DNA of 26,981 nt from Oscillospiraceae bacterium (GCA_016296565.1 JAEDJB010000008.1:1-26981); one strand, 5' to 3'. Shown: positions 15,128 through 22,834, numbered from the stretch's first letter. Program-made: numbers and translations. Notes: a model not told the origin generated them from the letters alone.

Positions 15128-16897
15128 GTGCTGCGAAGTCTGCATATGAAGCTGGTGCTGATCATGGTCCTGCTGGTGGTGAGCCTGATGGCCATCGCCG
15201 GGGCCTTCCTGGTCAACTCCGTCAACCGCTTCTTTCTGAACGATTTTTACGCCCAGATGTCGGAGGTGTTCAGCGAGCCGGCCTTTGTCCGGGACCTGAC
15301 CACCCCCAAGGAAGGGGAGACGGACGGGGTCCAGGCTCTGGACCAGGTTCTCCAGGCCTACGTGGGCGAGCTGGGCGTGGACGGCCGCAACCGGGATTAC
15401 TACATTCTGGACGGCAGGACCGGCAGCTACCTGGCCGGGTCTGACGACAAGAACGGCCCTTATCTGGAAATGACCCCCAACCTGCTCTGCGCCATGAACC
15501 AGGGGGAGGAGGGCAACCAGAGCGACATGACCGCCGCCTATCTGGACCTGGCCATTCCCATTCAGCGGGGCGGCCAGGACTACATTATTTATATTCTGGA
15601 CCAGCGGGCCACCGTCCAGGAGCTGAACAGCCAGATTTTCCAGCTGATTATCGAGGCCCTGTTCTTTGGCCTGGTGATCTCGGTGCTGCTGTCCTTCCTG
15701 CTCTCCCGGGCCATGGTCACCCCCATCGGGGCACTGACCCGGGGGGCCAAGCGGGTGGCAGAGGGAGACTTTGACCACAGGATTCAGGTCTCCTCCCACG
15801 ACGAGATCGGCGTGCTCACCGGGGCCTTCAACGACATGGCCGGGCAGCTTCAGACCACCATTCAGGAGGTGGAAAACGAGCGCACCAAGCTCAGCACCCT
15901 CTTCCTCCACATGACCGACGGCGTGGTGGCCTTCAACCGGTCGGGCGAGGTGATCCACTCCAACCCCGCCGCCGAGGAGATGCTGAGCATGCCCATCCCT
16001 GTGGGCGGGTCCGTGGGCTACGACGACCTCTTTGGGGAGATCGCCTCCCTGGATACTGTTCTGAACCTGGAGGGGGACTGCCTGGACAGCGAAACCGTCC
16101 GGGGAGACCGGATTCTCCTTCTGCTGCTGGTCCCCTTCGACCGGGAGAAGCAGGCGGGGGTCCTGGCGGTGATCCACGACGTAACCCAGCAGGTGAAGAA
16201 CGAGACCATGCGCAAGGAGTTTGTGGCCAATGTGTCCCACGAGCTGCGCACCCCCATCACCAACATCCGCAGCTACGCGGAGACCCTGGCGGAGAACCCG
16301 GACCTGCCCCCGGACATGATGGCCTCCTTCCTGGGGGTGATCCTCAACGAGAGCGACCGGATGACCCACATTGTCCGGGACCTGCTGGCGCTGTCCCGGT
16401 TCGACTCCGGCCACAGCGAGATGAACCTGACGGAGTTCCCCTTCGGGGAGGTGCTGCGGGACAGCTATCAGGCAGTCCTGCTGGAGGCTCAGCGCCATGG
16501 CCATGTGCTGAAGCTGATGGGCGACGAGGACCTGCCCGCTGTCCGGGCAGACCGGGAGCGGGTGCTGCAGGTCATTATGAATATTCTCTCCAACGCCATC
16601 AAATACACCCCCGACGGCGGGCGGATTCTCATGATGGCCGGCCGGACCCAGGATCGGGTGTGGCTGGAGGTGGAGGACAACGGTATCGGCATCCCCAAAG
16701 AGGACCGGGAGCGGATCTTCGAGCGGTTCTACCGGGTGGACAAGGCCCGGTCCCGGGAGTCCGGCGGCACCGGCCTGGGGCTGTCCATTGCCCAGGAGAT
16801 CATCCAGCGCCATGAGGGCGTGCTGACCCTGGTGGACCGGGAGGGGCCCGGCACCACCGTCCGCATGGAGCTGAAGATTGGAGGGCCCCAGCTATGA
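15128..16897 (+). CDS. walK: Sensor histidine kinase, WalK (YycG)-like
   Basis: This membrane kinase of about 589 residues has a first helix (about 6-28), an external sensor segment of about 140 residues, a second helix (about 175-197), HAMP (about 197-250), a PAS-like domain (about 255-345), HisKA with H371 in F-V-A-N-V-S-H-E-L-R-T-P, and a HATPase_c domain. The latter has an N box with NAIKYTPDGG, G1 DNGIGIP, F box FERFYRV and G2 GTGLGLS. This architecture matches WalK. I chose GTG 15128 (reads MLRSLHMKLVLIM) with GGAG nine bases upstream; a TTG at 15113 is the longer alternative. Its last bases overlap the start of the YycH-like gene (ATGA), so expression is coupled. The partner is the regulator encoded just upstream. 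Confidence 0.92.
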   Translation: MLRSLHMKLVLIMVLLVVSLMAIAGAFLVNSVNRFFLNDFYAQMSEVFSEPAFVRDLTTPKEGETDGVQALDQVLQAYVGELGVDGRNRDYYILDGRTGSYLAGSDDKNGPYLEMTPNLLCAMNQGEEGNQSDMTAAYLDLAIPIQRGGQDYIIYILDQRATVQELNSQIFQLIIEALFFGLVISVLLSFLLSRAMVTPIGALTRGAKRVAEGDFDHRIQVSSHDEIGVLTGAFNDMAGQLQTTIQEVENERTKLSTLFLHMTDGVVAFNRSGEVIHSNPAAEEMLSMPIPVGGSVGYDDLFGEIASLDTVLNLEGDCLDSETVRGDRILLLLLVPFDREKQAGVLAVIHDVTQQVKNETMRKEFVANVSHELRTPITNIRSYAETLAENPDLPPDMMASFLGVILNESDRMTHIVRDLLALSRFDSGHSEMNLTEFPFGEVLRDSYQAVLLEAQRHGHVLKLMGDEDLPAVRADRERVLQVIMNILSNAIKYTPDGGRILMMAGRTQDRVWLEVEDNGIGIPKEDRERIFERFYRVDKARSRESGGTGLGLSIAQEIIQRHEGVLTLVDREGPGTTVRMELKIGGPQL

Positions 16898-18177
16898 GGA
16901 GGAAGCTCAGCCGCCAGCGGCTGGACCAGTTGGAAAACCTGCTCATCGTTCTGCTGGCCTGCTCCGCCATCTTCCTGATTGGGAAGACCGGAATGTTTCA
17001 AACCCTCACCGGCAGCGCTGCCGGGCAGTCGGGGACGTCTGTCTATGCCGGGGATCAGGGGGTCACCCTGTCCCGGGGAAACCCTGTGGGGCTGCTGGTC
17101 CAGACTCAGGCGGGGCGGTTCGGCGTGCAGTATGACCAGGAGCAGGTGGACAGTCTCTACAGCGGCGGTCTGGAGCAGCTGCTTCTCCGGTCCCTCACCG
17201 CTATGGAAGGGACCAAGACCATCACCCAGGAAGAGTGGCAGCAGACCATCACCCAGTCCGACAGCTGGGTCTGCTACGACTTTCTCTTTAATGTGTCCTT
17301 CCGCGGCCAAAATAACCAGTCGGAAAGCGCGGGGCGGCTGTTTCTGATTACCGCCCAGGGCGGCCGGGTGGACAGTCTTTCCTACTATGAGGAGGAGAGC
17401 GGGGAATATTACACCGGCCGGATCAAGGACGGGAGCATCAGCCTGCCGTCCCTTCTGAATGGACTGCCCGACAATGACAGCCATTTTGCCTTTGAACTGC
17501 CGGACCTGGCGGACCTGTGTCCCGGCAGCACCATGGTGCTGAACCAGGCCCCCACCTGCCCGGTGTACACCTCCTCCAGTCCTTTTGCGGTTCTGAAGGA
17601 GACAGAGCGGCAATCCCTGCTGGAGAATCTGGAGTTCAATGCCCGGGCGGCCTCGGTCTATGAGTCCGCCGACGGAACCGTCATCCGGGAGGGGGCGGAC
17701 ACCCTGCGCCTGCAGACGGACGGTACGGTTCTTTTCCACGGGGCCGAGAGCGGGGAGGCCCGGTACCAGGCCCTGTCCCAGCAGGCGTGGGACTTGCAGA
17801 GCAAGGCGGTGGAGATCCTGGACAAGCTCACGGCGGATCTGCCCGGAGCGGGCAGCCTGCGGTGCCAGTCCATTCAGACCCTGGAGGACGGCCAGGTGGA
17901 GCTGACCTTCTGCTATCTGCTGAACGGCGCATGGGTCCAGCTGGGAGAAGAGGGCTGGGCCGCCCGGTTCTGCTTCCGGGACAGCCGCCTGAGCAGCTTT
18001 GAGCTCCGGCTCCGCCAGTACGAAAAGACCGACCAACTCTGCGCTGTCCTGCCCCTGCGGCAGGCCGCCGCCGCCGCCGGAGCCATGGGCCAGAGCGGCA
18101 AGGAGCTGCAGCTGTGCTGCCGGGACGACGGCAGCGGCCAGACATCAACGGCCTGGATCGTCCGGGAGCCGGGATAA
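16894..18177 (+). CDS. YycH-like regulator of WalK
   Basis: This 427-residue protein has a short cytosolic N-terminus, one membrane helix (about 15-34) and a large external domain, the topology of YycH (WalH), which with YycI modulates WalK through the membrane and outer domains. The segment LLENLEFNARAASVYESADG and the following repeated beta modules fit the YycH fold, and the position directly behind the kinase with a four-base overlap supports it. Sequence similarity to Bacillus YycH is expected to be low, so the call depends strongly on gene order and topology. No enzymatic motif is seen. Confidence 0.78.
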   Translation: MRRKLSRQRLDQLENLLIVLLACSAIFLIGKTGMFQTLTGSAAGQSGTSVYAGDQGVTLSRGNPVGLLVQTQAGRFGVQYDQEQVDSLYSGGLEQLLLRSLTAMEGTKTITQEEWQQTITQSDSWVCYDFLFNVSFRGQNNQSESAGRLFLITAQGGRVDSLSYYEEESGEYYTGRIKDGSISLPSLLNGLPDNDSHFAFELPDLADLCPGSTMVLNQAPTCPVYTSSSPFAVLKETERQSLLENLEFNARAASVYESADGTVIREGADTLRLQTDGTVLFHGAESGEARYQALSQQAWDLQSKAVEILDKLTADLPGAGSLRCQSIQTLEDGQVELTFCYLLNGAWVQLGEEGWAARFCFRDSRLSSFELRLRQYEKTDQLCAVLPLRQAAAAAGAMGQSGKELQLCCRDDGSGQTSTAWIVREPG

Positions 18178-18189
18178 GGAGGCGAGGGC

Positions 18190-18684
18190 ATGGAGCGAAC
18201 AAAGCTGAAGCTGGCGGTGATTATCCTGCTGGCCGCGCTGAACCTCTGCCTGCTGGGGGTGGTGGTCAGCCAGAACTGCCAGACCCAGCGATATGAGGAG
18301 CTGGGCCGGGAGCAGGCCCTGCTCTACCTGGAAAACCGGGGCATCTCCCTCCAGGAGGAAACCGTCCCCTGGAAGAGCAGCCTGCGGGAGACCAGCAAGC
18401 CCTCTCAGGACCAGCTTCTGGACCAGGAGGCCAGCCCCCCGGCAGGGGTGACCTGGGAGGTCCAGTCCATGCGCCAGGCGGAGACCCTGCTGGTGGATTT
18501 CGCTGTGGGTCTGGAGGACCTGGGGGCCGGCTGCTCAGAGATCCGAAGCATTGCGGAGGGGTACACCTGCGCCAGCGATGAGACCCGGGCGGTGTTCACC
18601 CCGGTGTGGCAGATCGAAACCGACAGCGGCACCTACCGTCTGGACTGCGCCGCCGGCACCCTGACGCTGGCAGGCACGGCCTGA
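18190..18684 (+). CDS. YycI-like regulator of WalK (short form)
   Basis: This 164-residue protein has one N-terminal membrane helix (about 7-28, LKLAVIILLAALNLCLLGVVV) and an external domain, as in YycI (WalI), which binds YycH and WalK. The opening MERTKLKLAVIILLAALNL is very like the YycI start, in which a short positively charged stretch precedes a helix with N-L. At about 164 residues it is clearly shorter than Bacillus YycI (about 280), so only part of the external domain is kept. AAGGAGG is eight bases upstream and the gap to the YycH-like gene is 12 bp. It is the last gene before a strong terminator. No WalJ (YycJ) or HtrA-like gene follows. Confidence 0.72.
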   Translation: MERTKLKLAVIILLAALNLCLLGVVVSQNCQTQRYEELGREQALLYLENRGISLQEETVPWKSSLRETSKPSQDQLLDQEASPPAGVTWEVQSMRQAETLLVDFAVGLEDLGAGCSEIRSIAEGYTCASDETRAVFTPVWQIETDSGTYRLDCAAGTLTLAGTA

Positions 18685-18698
18685 TCGAAAAACCTTGC

Positions 18699-18742
18699 AC
18701 ATGCCCTTGTTTTCCTCTGGGGGAAAACAAGGGCATGTTTTT
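18699..18742 (+). terminator. Terminator of the walRK operon
   Basis: A 17-bp stem (18699-18715 with 18722-18738, loop of six) ends in TTTTT, 15 bp past the last stop. It also has A-rich sequence on the other side. Confidence 0.92.
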
Positions 18743-18768
18743 GCCCTGCATGGGACGGATTGAAAAAA

Positions 18769-18846
18769 TGACAAGAAAAGTTGTCAAAATATATTGACAA
18801 GGATTCTTGTCATATGGTAGAATCACAATGACAAGGAAAGTTGTCA
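18769..18846 (+). promoter_or_regulatory. Promoter with three TGACAA-N6-TTGTCA operators
   Basis: Three 18-bp inverted repeats with identical arms occur at 18769-18786, 18795-18812 and 18829-18846, with centres 26 and 34 bp apart. The middle one contains the -35 TTGACA (18794-18799). TAGAAT (18818-18823) is the -10 (18-bp spacer), between operators two and three. The layout implies strong repression by a dimeric factor, most simply the XRE protein encoded 33 bp downstream. Confidence 0.82.
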
Positions 18847-18878
18847 TTCGAAATCAAAAACGGAAAAGGTGAGGTGTC

Positions 18879-19091
18879 ATGCCGCTATACAATCATCTGA
18901 AGGAATACCGCGCAAAGCTCGGCGTGAACCAGCAGCAGATGGGAGCGCTTGTGGGCACATCCCGGCAGACCATTTCGCAGATCGAACGGGGAGACTATTC
19001 CCCCTCGGTTACTCTTGCCCTGAAAATCGCGAAGGTCTGCGGGGTGCACGTTGAGGACATTTTTGAGTATGTGGAGGATGAAGAGCTATGA
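18879..19091 (+). CDS. XRE-family (Cro/CI-type HTH) transcriptional regulator
   Basis: This 70-residue protein is a single HTH_3 domain. Helices 2-3 are QQQMGALVGTSRQTISQIERG (about 18-38), followed by YSPSVTLALKIAKVCGVHVEDIF, the usual small YgzD/YozG-type regulator layout. There is no ligand or dimerisation domain beyond a short acidic tail. AGGTG lies close upstream of ATG 18879. The three TGACAA-N6-TTGTCA sites immediately upstream are the probable targets, making it an autorepressor. Its stop overlaps the start of the DUF3169-like membrane gene (ATGA), so the two form a regulator and membrane-protein pair common in Bacillota. Confidence 0.93.
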   Translation: MPLYNHLKEYRAKLGVNQQQMGALVGTSRQTISQIERGDYSPSVTLALKIAKVCGVHVEDIFEYVEDEEL

Positions 19092-19879
19092 AACAGACAG
19101 AGAAACGGGAACGCCGCCTGATCGTCCGGTTTATCCTGATCGTGCTGGCCTGCGGCGTTCTGGGCTATTTTATTGGTATGCTTATGACGAAGTATGGCGG
19201 GAATATCCGCCCGCTGCCCCAAAGCACGCTGGAAAGCATCACCCGAATGTTTCCCTTCTTGTTTGCCGGGTATAATCTGGTGCTGTTTGCCGCCTGCCTG
19301 ATGATCAACCGAAAAGCAAAGGGACTGCTCACCGGGTGGGACGGGGAAGAGGAAATCGTGCTGGACACCATAGAGCATCTGCTGAACTATCCCATTCTGC
19401 TGGGCAACATTGCGCTGATTCTGAACCTGTTTGCCTTTCCGCTGTCCATCCAGCTGGCTGAATGGACGGACCTGGGGAAGAAAACCGAGGGCTTTGTCGT
19501 GTTTGCGGCCCTGGTGATCTTCCTTCTCGGCTATGTGTGGATTCTCGCGGTGCAGAATGCCGCGCTGAAGATGGAAAAGACCATGAATCCGGAAAAGCGG
19601 GGCAGCCTCTTTGAACTGAACTTCCAGAAAACCTGGGAGAGCAGCTGTGACGAGGGGCAGAAAATCATGATCTACCAGGCAAGCCACCAGGCCTGCAAAA
19701 TCACCAGTATCACCTGCGTGATTCTCTGGATGGCTGCTCTCATAGCCCAGTTCACCCTGGGAACCGGCATCCTGCCTGTTCTCTGTGTGTGCGTGATCTT
19801 TCTGGTCATGAATGTAAGCTATATGATTACCGCCATGAAGCTGGAAGCCGGCGCAAAAGGTGGGCAGCAGCTGCTCTGA
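19088..19879 (+). CDS. DUF3169-like membrane protein
   Basis: This 263-residue integral membrane protein has about six hydrophobic segments (about 12-34, 55-76, 98-120, 134-156, 207-226, 231-252). Its position directly after a small XRE regulator, overlapping by four bases, and its overall topology match DUF3169 proteins, whose function is unknown. The loop between helices four and five (about 160-205) is hydrophilic and contains EKRGSLFELNFQKTW, a stretch similar to one I associate with that family. No transporter or enzyme signature is visible. It is expected to be repressed with the regulator. Confidence 0.78.
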   Translation: MKQTEKRERRLIVRFILIVLACGVLGYFIGMLMTKYGGNIRPLPQSTLESITRMFPFLFAGYNLVLFAACLMINRKAKGLLTGWDGEEEIVLDTIEHLLNYPILLGNIALILNLFAFPLSIQLAEWTDLGKKTEGFVVFAALVIFLLGYVWILAVQNAALKMEKTMNPEKRGSLFELNFQKTWESSCDEGQKIMIYQASHQACKITSITCVILWMAALIAQFTLGTGILPVLCVCVIFLVMNVSYMITAMKLEAGAKGGQQLL

Positions 19880-19882
19880 CAG

Positions 19883-19926
19883 AAAAAAGCATCAGGAAAG
19901 CCAATGCTTTCCTGATGCTTTTTTCT
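19883..19926 (+). terminator. Terminator after the DUF3169 gene
   Basis: A long stem AGCATCAGGAAAG/CTTTCCTGATGCT with a six-base loop, A-rich before and TTTTTT after. It can also act for the convergent gene on the minus strand. Confidence 0.9.
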
Positions 19927-19961
19927 GCGCGTGTTTCCCGGGCAATAAGGTGCCCGGGAGT

Positions 19962-20291
19962 TCAAAAGCTGGTCCGGTAAAGGGGAATCACATTGATGAC
20001 CGGTTCCTCATAGGGGTGGACCCTCTTGATGGCCTCAATCGTTTGGTCCACCTGTCCGGTCCGGCAGGTGACCTCTACCTTCAGCTCCGGCTCAGAACTG
20101 ATCTCGCCGATGTTTCCCAGATACGGGGTTGTCCCCTCCAAGGGCCGCCAGCAGCCGGTGACCGGGCTGTAGGACAGACAGCAGTCGTAATTTCCAATGT
20201 GCCCGGCATCTGCCTCCTGCAGCGCCCGCTGCAAAACACCCAAATGGGTCTCCGGAATAAAAATCTCCAGCTTGCAGTACGCAAATTCCAT
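19962..20291 (-). CDS. YqfO/CutA-like (COG3323) small protein
   Basis: This 109-residue cytosolic protein opens EFAYCKLEIFIPE and ends with IKRVHPYEEPVINVIPLY. The H-P-Y-E-E-P motif and ferredoxin-like length match the YqfO/NIF3 insert (CutA-like) domain found alone as COG3323. In the larger Nif3/YqfO proteins this domain is inserted between two metal-binding halves; as a stand-alone protein its function is not known. ATG 20291 has GGGAGG about ten bases upstream and a promoter at 20327-20354. Single gene, convergent with the DUF3169 pair. Confidence 0.85.
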   Translation of the reverse strand: MEFAYCKLEIFIPETHLGVLQRALQEADAGHIGNYDCCLSYSPVTGCWRPLEGTTPYLGNIGEISSEPELKVEVTCRTGQVDQTIEAIKRVHPYEEPVINVIPLYRTSF

Positions 20292-20326
20292 TGTGACATA
20301 CCTCCCCCAAGGGCTGGAATACGTCC

Positions 20327-20354
20327 ATTATACCGTTCTGTTGATAAAAGACAA
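20327..20354 (-). promoter_or_regulatory. Promoter of the COG3323 gene
   Basis: TTGTCT (20354-20349) and TATAAT (20332-20327) have a 16-bp spacer on the minus strand, 36 bp before the start codon. Confidence 0.65.
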
Positions 20355-20433
20355 CCAGAAAAGCAAGAACGGAAGGAATCGTTTTCAGAGTCCGCAGATA
20401 GGCGAAAATGTCAATAAAGCATAGATTATTACA

Positions 20434-20462
20434 TTGAAACAATGCGCCAGGCATGATATCCT
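20434..20462 (+). promoter_or_regulatory. Possible promoter of the SANT/Myb-like HTH gene
   Basis: TTGAAA (20434-20439), a 17-bp spacer and TATCCT (20457-20462), with TGA before the -10. Between it and the gene, CCAAT-CA-ATTGG near 20544-20555 is a short palindrome that could be an operator. Both are weak evidence. Confidence 0.35.
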
Positions 20463-20565
20463 ATCATTATCCTCATGCAAAGGGAAAAGAGAGACGTAAT
20501 TATGAGTGTTCCCGGCCGATCCCGGCAAAGTTTTTGAAGAAAACCAATCAATTGGTGGTGGGATA

Positions 20566-20973
20566 ATGATGGACCCCTTTCTGGCGAGAACCATGGTTGA
20601 AAGTCTCAGCAAAGGAATCAACCCCCTGACCGGATGCGTACTGCCTCAAACTGACAGCTGTTCCAGGGAAGAAATTCAGGAGGCGCTGCTTGAGGTCCTC
20701 GCGCATTGCTCCATTGAATCCAGCGAGCAATATTTGGTTCGGATCAAAGAGGAAAAAGCCCTTGTCCGCAAGGGAAAACGGGAATATAGCGCCAAACGGT
20801 ATCCCCGTGCAGGCGACAGCTGGACGTTTGAGGAAGAACGAAAACTTTTATATTTACATCGGAATGGCTGCAATATCTATCAGATCGCCAATACGCTGAA
20901 ACGAACGCCGGGTGCGATTGCGGACCGGTTAAAGAAGCTGCAGTGCCGCCCCATCTATCGCGGCAGGAGATGA
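20566..20973 (+). CDS. SANT/Myb-like HTH domain protein
   Basis: This 135-residue protein has an N-terminal region (MMDPFLARTMVESLSKGINP, then LTGCVLP) that sounds like a recurring clostridial module, a short charged linker, and a C-terminal three-helix domain, WTFEEERKLLYLHRNGCNIY to TPGAIADRLKKL (about 85-125). That domain resembles SANT/Myb or homeodomain-like DNA-binding folds, with the aromatic W and the recognition helix R-T-P-G-A-I. A DNA-binding or accessory role to a helicase or nuclease is plausible. I chose ATG 20566 because family-like sequence starts with MDPFL. An upstream GTG at 20506 would add 20 unrelated residues. The ribosome-binding site is weak (GGTGG). It is followed after 85 bp by the macrodomain gene on the same strand. 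Confidence 0.66.
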   Translation: MMDPFLARTMVESLSKGINPLTGCVLPQTDSCSREEIQEALLEVLAHCSIESSEQYLVRIKEEKALVRKGKREYSAKRYPRAGDSWTFEEERKLLYLHRNGCNIYQIANTLKRTPGAIADRLKKLQCRPIYRGRR

Positions 20974-21058
20974 GGCGCCGGCAGGAAAAGAAAACCGTGC
21001 CATAAGTGTGTCCGTGACTGGATAAAGAACACTTTAGATTTCATTCGGAGGGAAGAAC

Positions 21059-22045
21059 ATGCCCCTTGAAATTGTAAGAAACGACATCACCAAAATGCCC
21101 GTCGATGCCATCGTCAACGCTGCCAACGGGTCCCTTTTGGGCGGCGGCGGTGTGGACGGGGGTATTCACCGCGCGGCGGGCCCGGAGCTGCTGGCCGAGT
21201 GCAGGACGCTGGGGGGCTGCAGGACCGGCGATGCCAAGCTGACGAAGGCATACCACCTACCATGCAAATATGTGATCCATACGGTCGGCCCGGTCTGGCA
21301 GGGCGGCGGCCACGGCGAGCGGGAGAAGCTGGTTTCCTGTTATCGGACAAGCCTTGCCCTGGCAAAGGAGCACGGCTGCGAGACGGTGGCCTTCCCGCTG
21401 ATCTCCTCCGGCGTCTTTGGCTATCCCAAGGATCAGGCGCTCCGGGTGGCGGTGGACACCATCGGCGGGTTCCTGATGGAACATGACATGACGGTCTACC
21501 TGGTTGTTTTTGACCGCGCTGCCTATCAGATCAGCGGGAAGCTGTTTTCGGACATTGCCGAGTACATTGATGACCACTATGTGGACAAGCATACGGACAC
21601 CTGGCGGGAGCAGCCGCGTATGGTCCGCGAGGGGTTCGCAGAGCCCTGCATGCCCATGGCCGTGAGTGTCGCAGGCAGCCCTCTGGATGCGCTTCTGAAT
21701 GATTTGGACGCGGGGTTTTCCGAGACGCTGCTGAAGCTCATTGACCGCACCGGGAAAAAAGATTCCGAAATCTACAAGAAGGCCAATGTAGACCGCAAGC
21801 TGTTCTCCAAGATCCGCAATAACCCGGACTACAGGCCGTCCAAGACCACGGCCCTTGCCTTTGCCATTGCACTGGAGCTGGACCTGGAGGAGACGAAGGA
21901 CTTCATCGCCCGTGCCGGCTTTGCCCTGAGCCACAGCAGCAAGTTCGACGTCATCATCGAGTATTTTATCCAGCAGAAGAACTACGATATTTTTGCAATC
22001 AACGAGGCGCTGTTTGCCTTTGACCAGAGCCTGCTGGGCGCATAA
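21059..22045 (+). CDS. Macrodomain protein with C-terminal HTH-like module
   Basis: This 328-residue protein has a macrodomain at residues 1 to about 165, with D-A-I-V-N-A-A-N near 15-22, G-G-G-G-V-D-G-G-I-H-R-A-A-G near 28-41, the H-T-V-G-P motif and L-I-S-S-G-V-F-G-Y-P. These form the ADP-ribose pocket of MacroD/YmdB-type O-acetyl-ADP-ribose and mono-ADP-ribosyl hydrolases. The catalytic Asn/Asp/Gly-rich loop is intact. After a linker, about residues 220-328 form a helical domain (KDSEIYKKANVDRKLFSKIR and FAIALELDLEETKDFIARAG) that looks like an HTH fold of the XRE type followed by helices. The start has GGAGGGAAGAAC directly upstream. The VWA gene follows after 85 bp. Such a fusion suggests signalling or defence rather than housekeeping, but no function is assigned. 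Confidence 0.86.
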   Translation: MPLEIVRNDITKMPVDAIVNAANGSLLGGGGVDGGIHRAAGPELLAECRTLGGCRTGDAKLTKAYHLPCKYVIHTVGPVWQGGGHGEREKLVSCYRTSLALAKEHGCETVAFPLISSGVFGYPKDQALRVAVDTIGGFLMEHDMTVYLVVFDRAAYQISGKLFSDIAEYIDDHYVDKHTDTWREQPRMVREGFAEPCMPMAVSVAGSPLDALLNDLDAGFSETLLKLIDRTGKKDSEIYKKANVDRKLFSKIRNNPDYRPSKTTALAFAIALELDLEETKDFIARAGFALSHSSKFDVIIEYFIQQKNYDIFAINEALFAFDQSLLGA

Positions 22046-22071
22046 CAGAAAATGTCGCCTGCCGTGCGACC

Positions 22072-22125
22072 AAACCCTCCTTCGGATTCGCTATACTCAA
22101 AGCGTAATCAAACGAAGGAGGGTTT
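22072..22125 (+). promoter_or_regulatory. Hairpin sequestering the VWA ribosome-binding site
   Basis: A perfect 13-bp stem pairs AAACCCTCCTTCG (22072-22084) with CGAAGGAGGGTTT (22113-22125). The 28-base loop can form a smaller GATT-CGCT/AGCG-T-AATC stem. The 3-prime arm contains the AAGGAGGG ribosome-binding site of the VWA gene starting at 22131. It could block initiation, or act as a weak terminator (the arm is followed by TTTTC). Confidence 0.75.
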
Positions 22126-22130
22126 TCACT

Positions 22131-22766
22131 ATGACAGAATTGGTTTTTATCCTGGACCGGAGCGGCTCCATGAACGGGCTGGAGAAGGACACCATCGGCG
22201 GCTTCAACGCCATGCTCGAAAAGCAGAAGAAGGAAAAAGGCGAGGCGCTGGTCTCCACGGTGCTCTTCGACAGCGAGAGGGTGGTCATCCATGACCGCCT
22301 GCCCCTGGACCGGGTGCCCCGCATGACTGAGAAGGAGTATTTCACCCGGGGCTGCACGGCGTTGCTGGATGCAGTCGGCGGCGCCATCCACCACATCGGA
22401 ACCATCCACAAGTATGCCCGCAGGGAGGATGTCCCGGAGAAGACCATGTTTATCATCACCACGGATGGCCTTGAAAATGCCAGCAGACAGTACGACTACG
22501 AAAAAGTCCGGAAGATGATTGAGAGACAGAAGGAGAAGTACGGCTGGGAGTTTCTGTTCCTGGGCGCCAACATCGACGCCGCCGCAGAGGCCGCCCGCTT
22601 CGGCATCAGCGCGGACCGGGCGGTAAACTACAAATGTGATGCGGCCGGTACGGCGCTGAACTATGAGGTCATCAGCGAAGCGGTGTGCAGTGTGCGCGCG
22701 GCAAAGCCCCTCCGCGCGGACTGGAAGAAACGGATTGATGAAGACGTCCGGAAGCGGGGCAGATAA
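22131..22766 (+). CDS. VWA (von Willebrand factor A) domain protein
   Basis: This 211-residue, probably cytosolic protein is nearly all VWA domain. The MIDAS metal site is complete in outline: D9-R-S11-G-S13 at the first strand, T in RGCTALLDAVGG, and D in TTDGLENAS. That arrangement is typical of VWA proteins that bind Mg and partner proteins. There is no signal peptide or membrane segment. ATG 22131 has AAGGAGGG about nine bases upstream, but that site is locked in a hairpin. It lies 85 bp after the macrodomain gene, with no promoter clearly seen, so they are likely one unit. VWA partners of this size occur in toxic-anion, chaperone and defence cassettes; the partner is unknown here. Confidence 0.88.
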   Translation: MTELVFILDRSGSMNGLEKDTIGGFNAMLEKQKKEKGEALVSTVLFDSERVVIHDRLPLDRVPRMTEKEYFTRGCTALLDAVGGAIHHIGTIHKYARREDVPEKTMFIITTDGLENASRQYDYEKVRKMIERQKEKYGWEFLFLGANIDAAAEAARFGISADRAVNYKCDAAGTALNYEVISEAVCSVRAAKPLRADWKKRIDEDVRKRGR

Positions 22767-22797
22767 GGCGGGACGGACTTCTGTCCTTCATAGACAC

Positions 22798-22834
22798 AAA
22801 AACGCCTCTGAAATCAGAGATTTCAGAGGCGTTT
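22798..22834 (-). terminator. Terminator of tRNA-Pro (bidirectional)
   Basis: A 15-bp stem AACGCCTCTGAAATC/GATTTCAGAGGCGTT with a three-base loop directly follows the CCA of the tRNA. The minus strand continues TTTTTGTG. It also closes the VWA transcript from the other side. Confidence 0.88.

Noticed and set aside
15056..16813. 585-codon minus-strand frame opposite walK
   Set aside because: Antisense shadow; the kinase on the plus strand has all catalytic motifs.
20502..20537. 11-codon ORF ahead of the SANT/Myb-like gene
   Set aside because: An AGAGAG-like site precedes it, but it is short, without conserved features, and no downstream hairpin links it to regulation.
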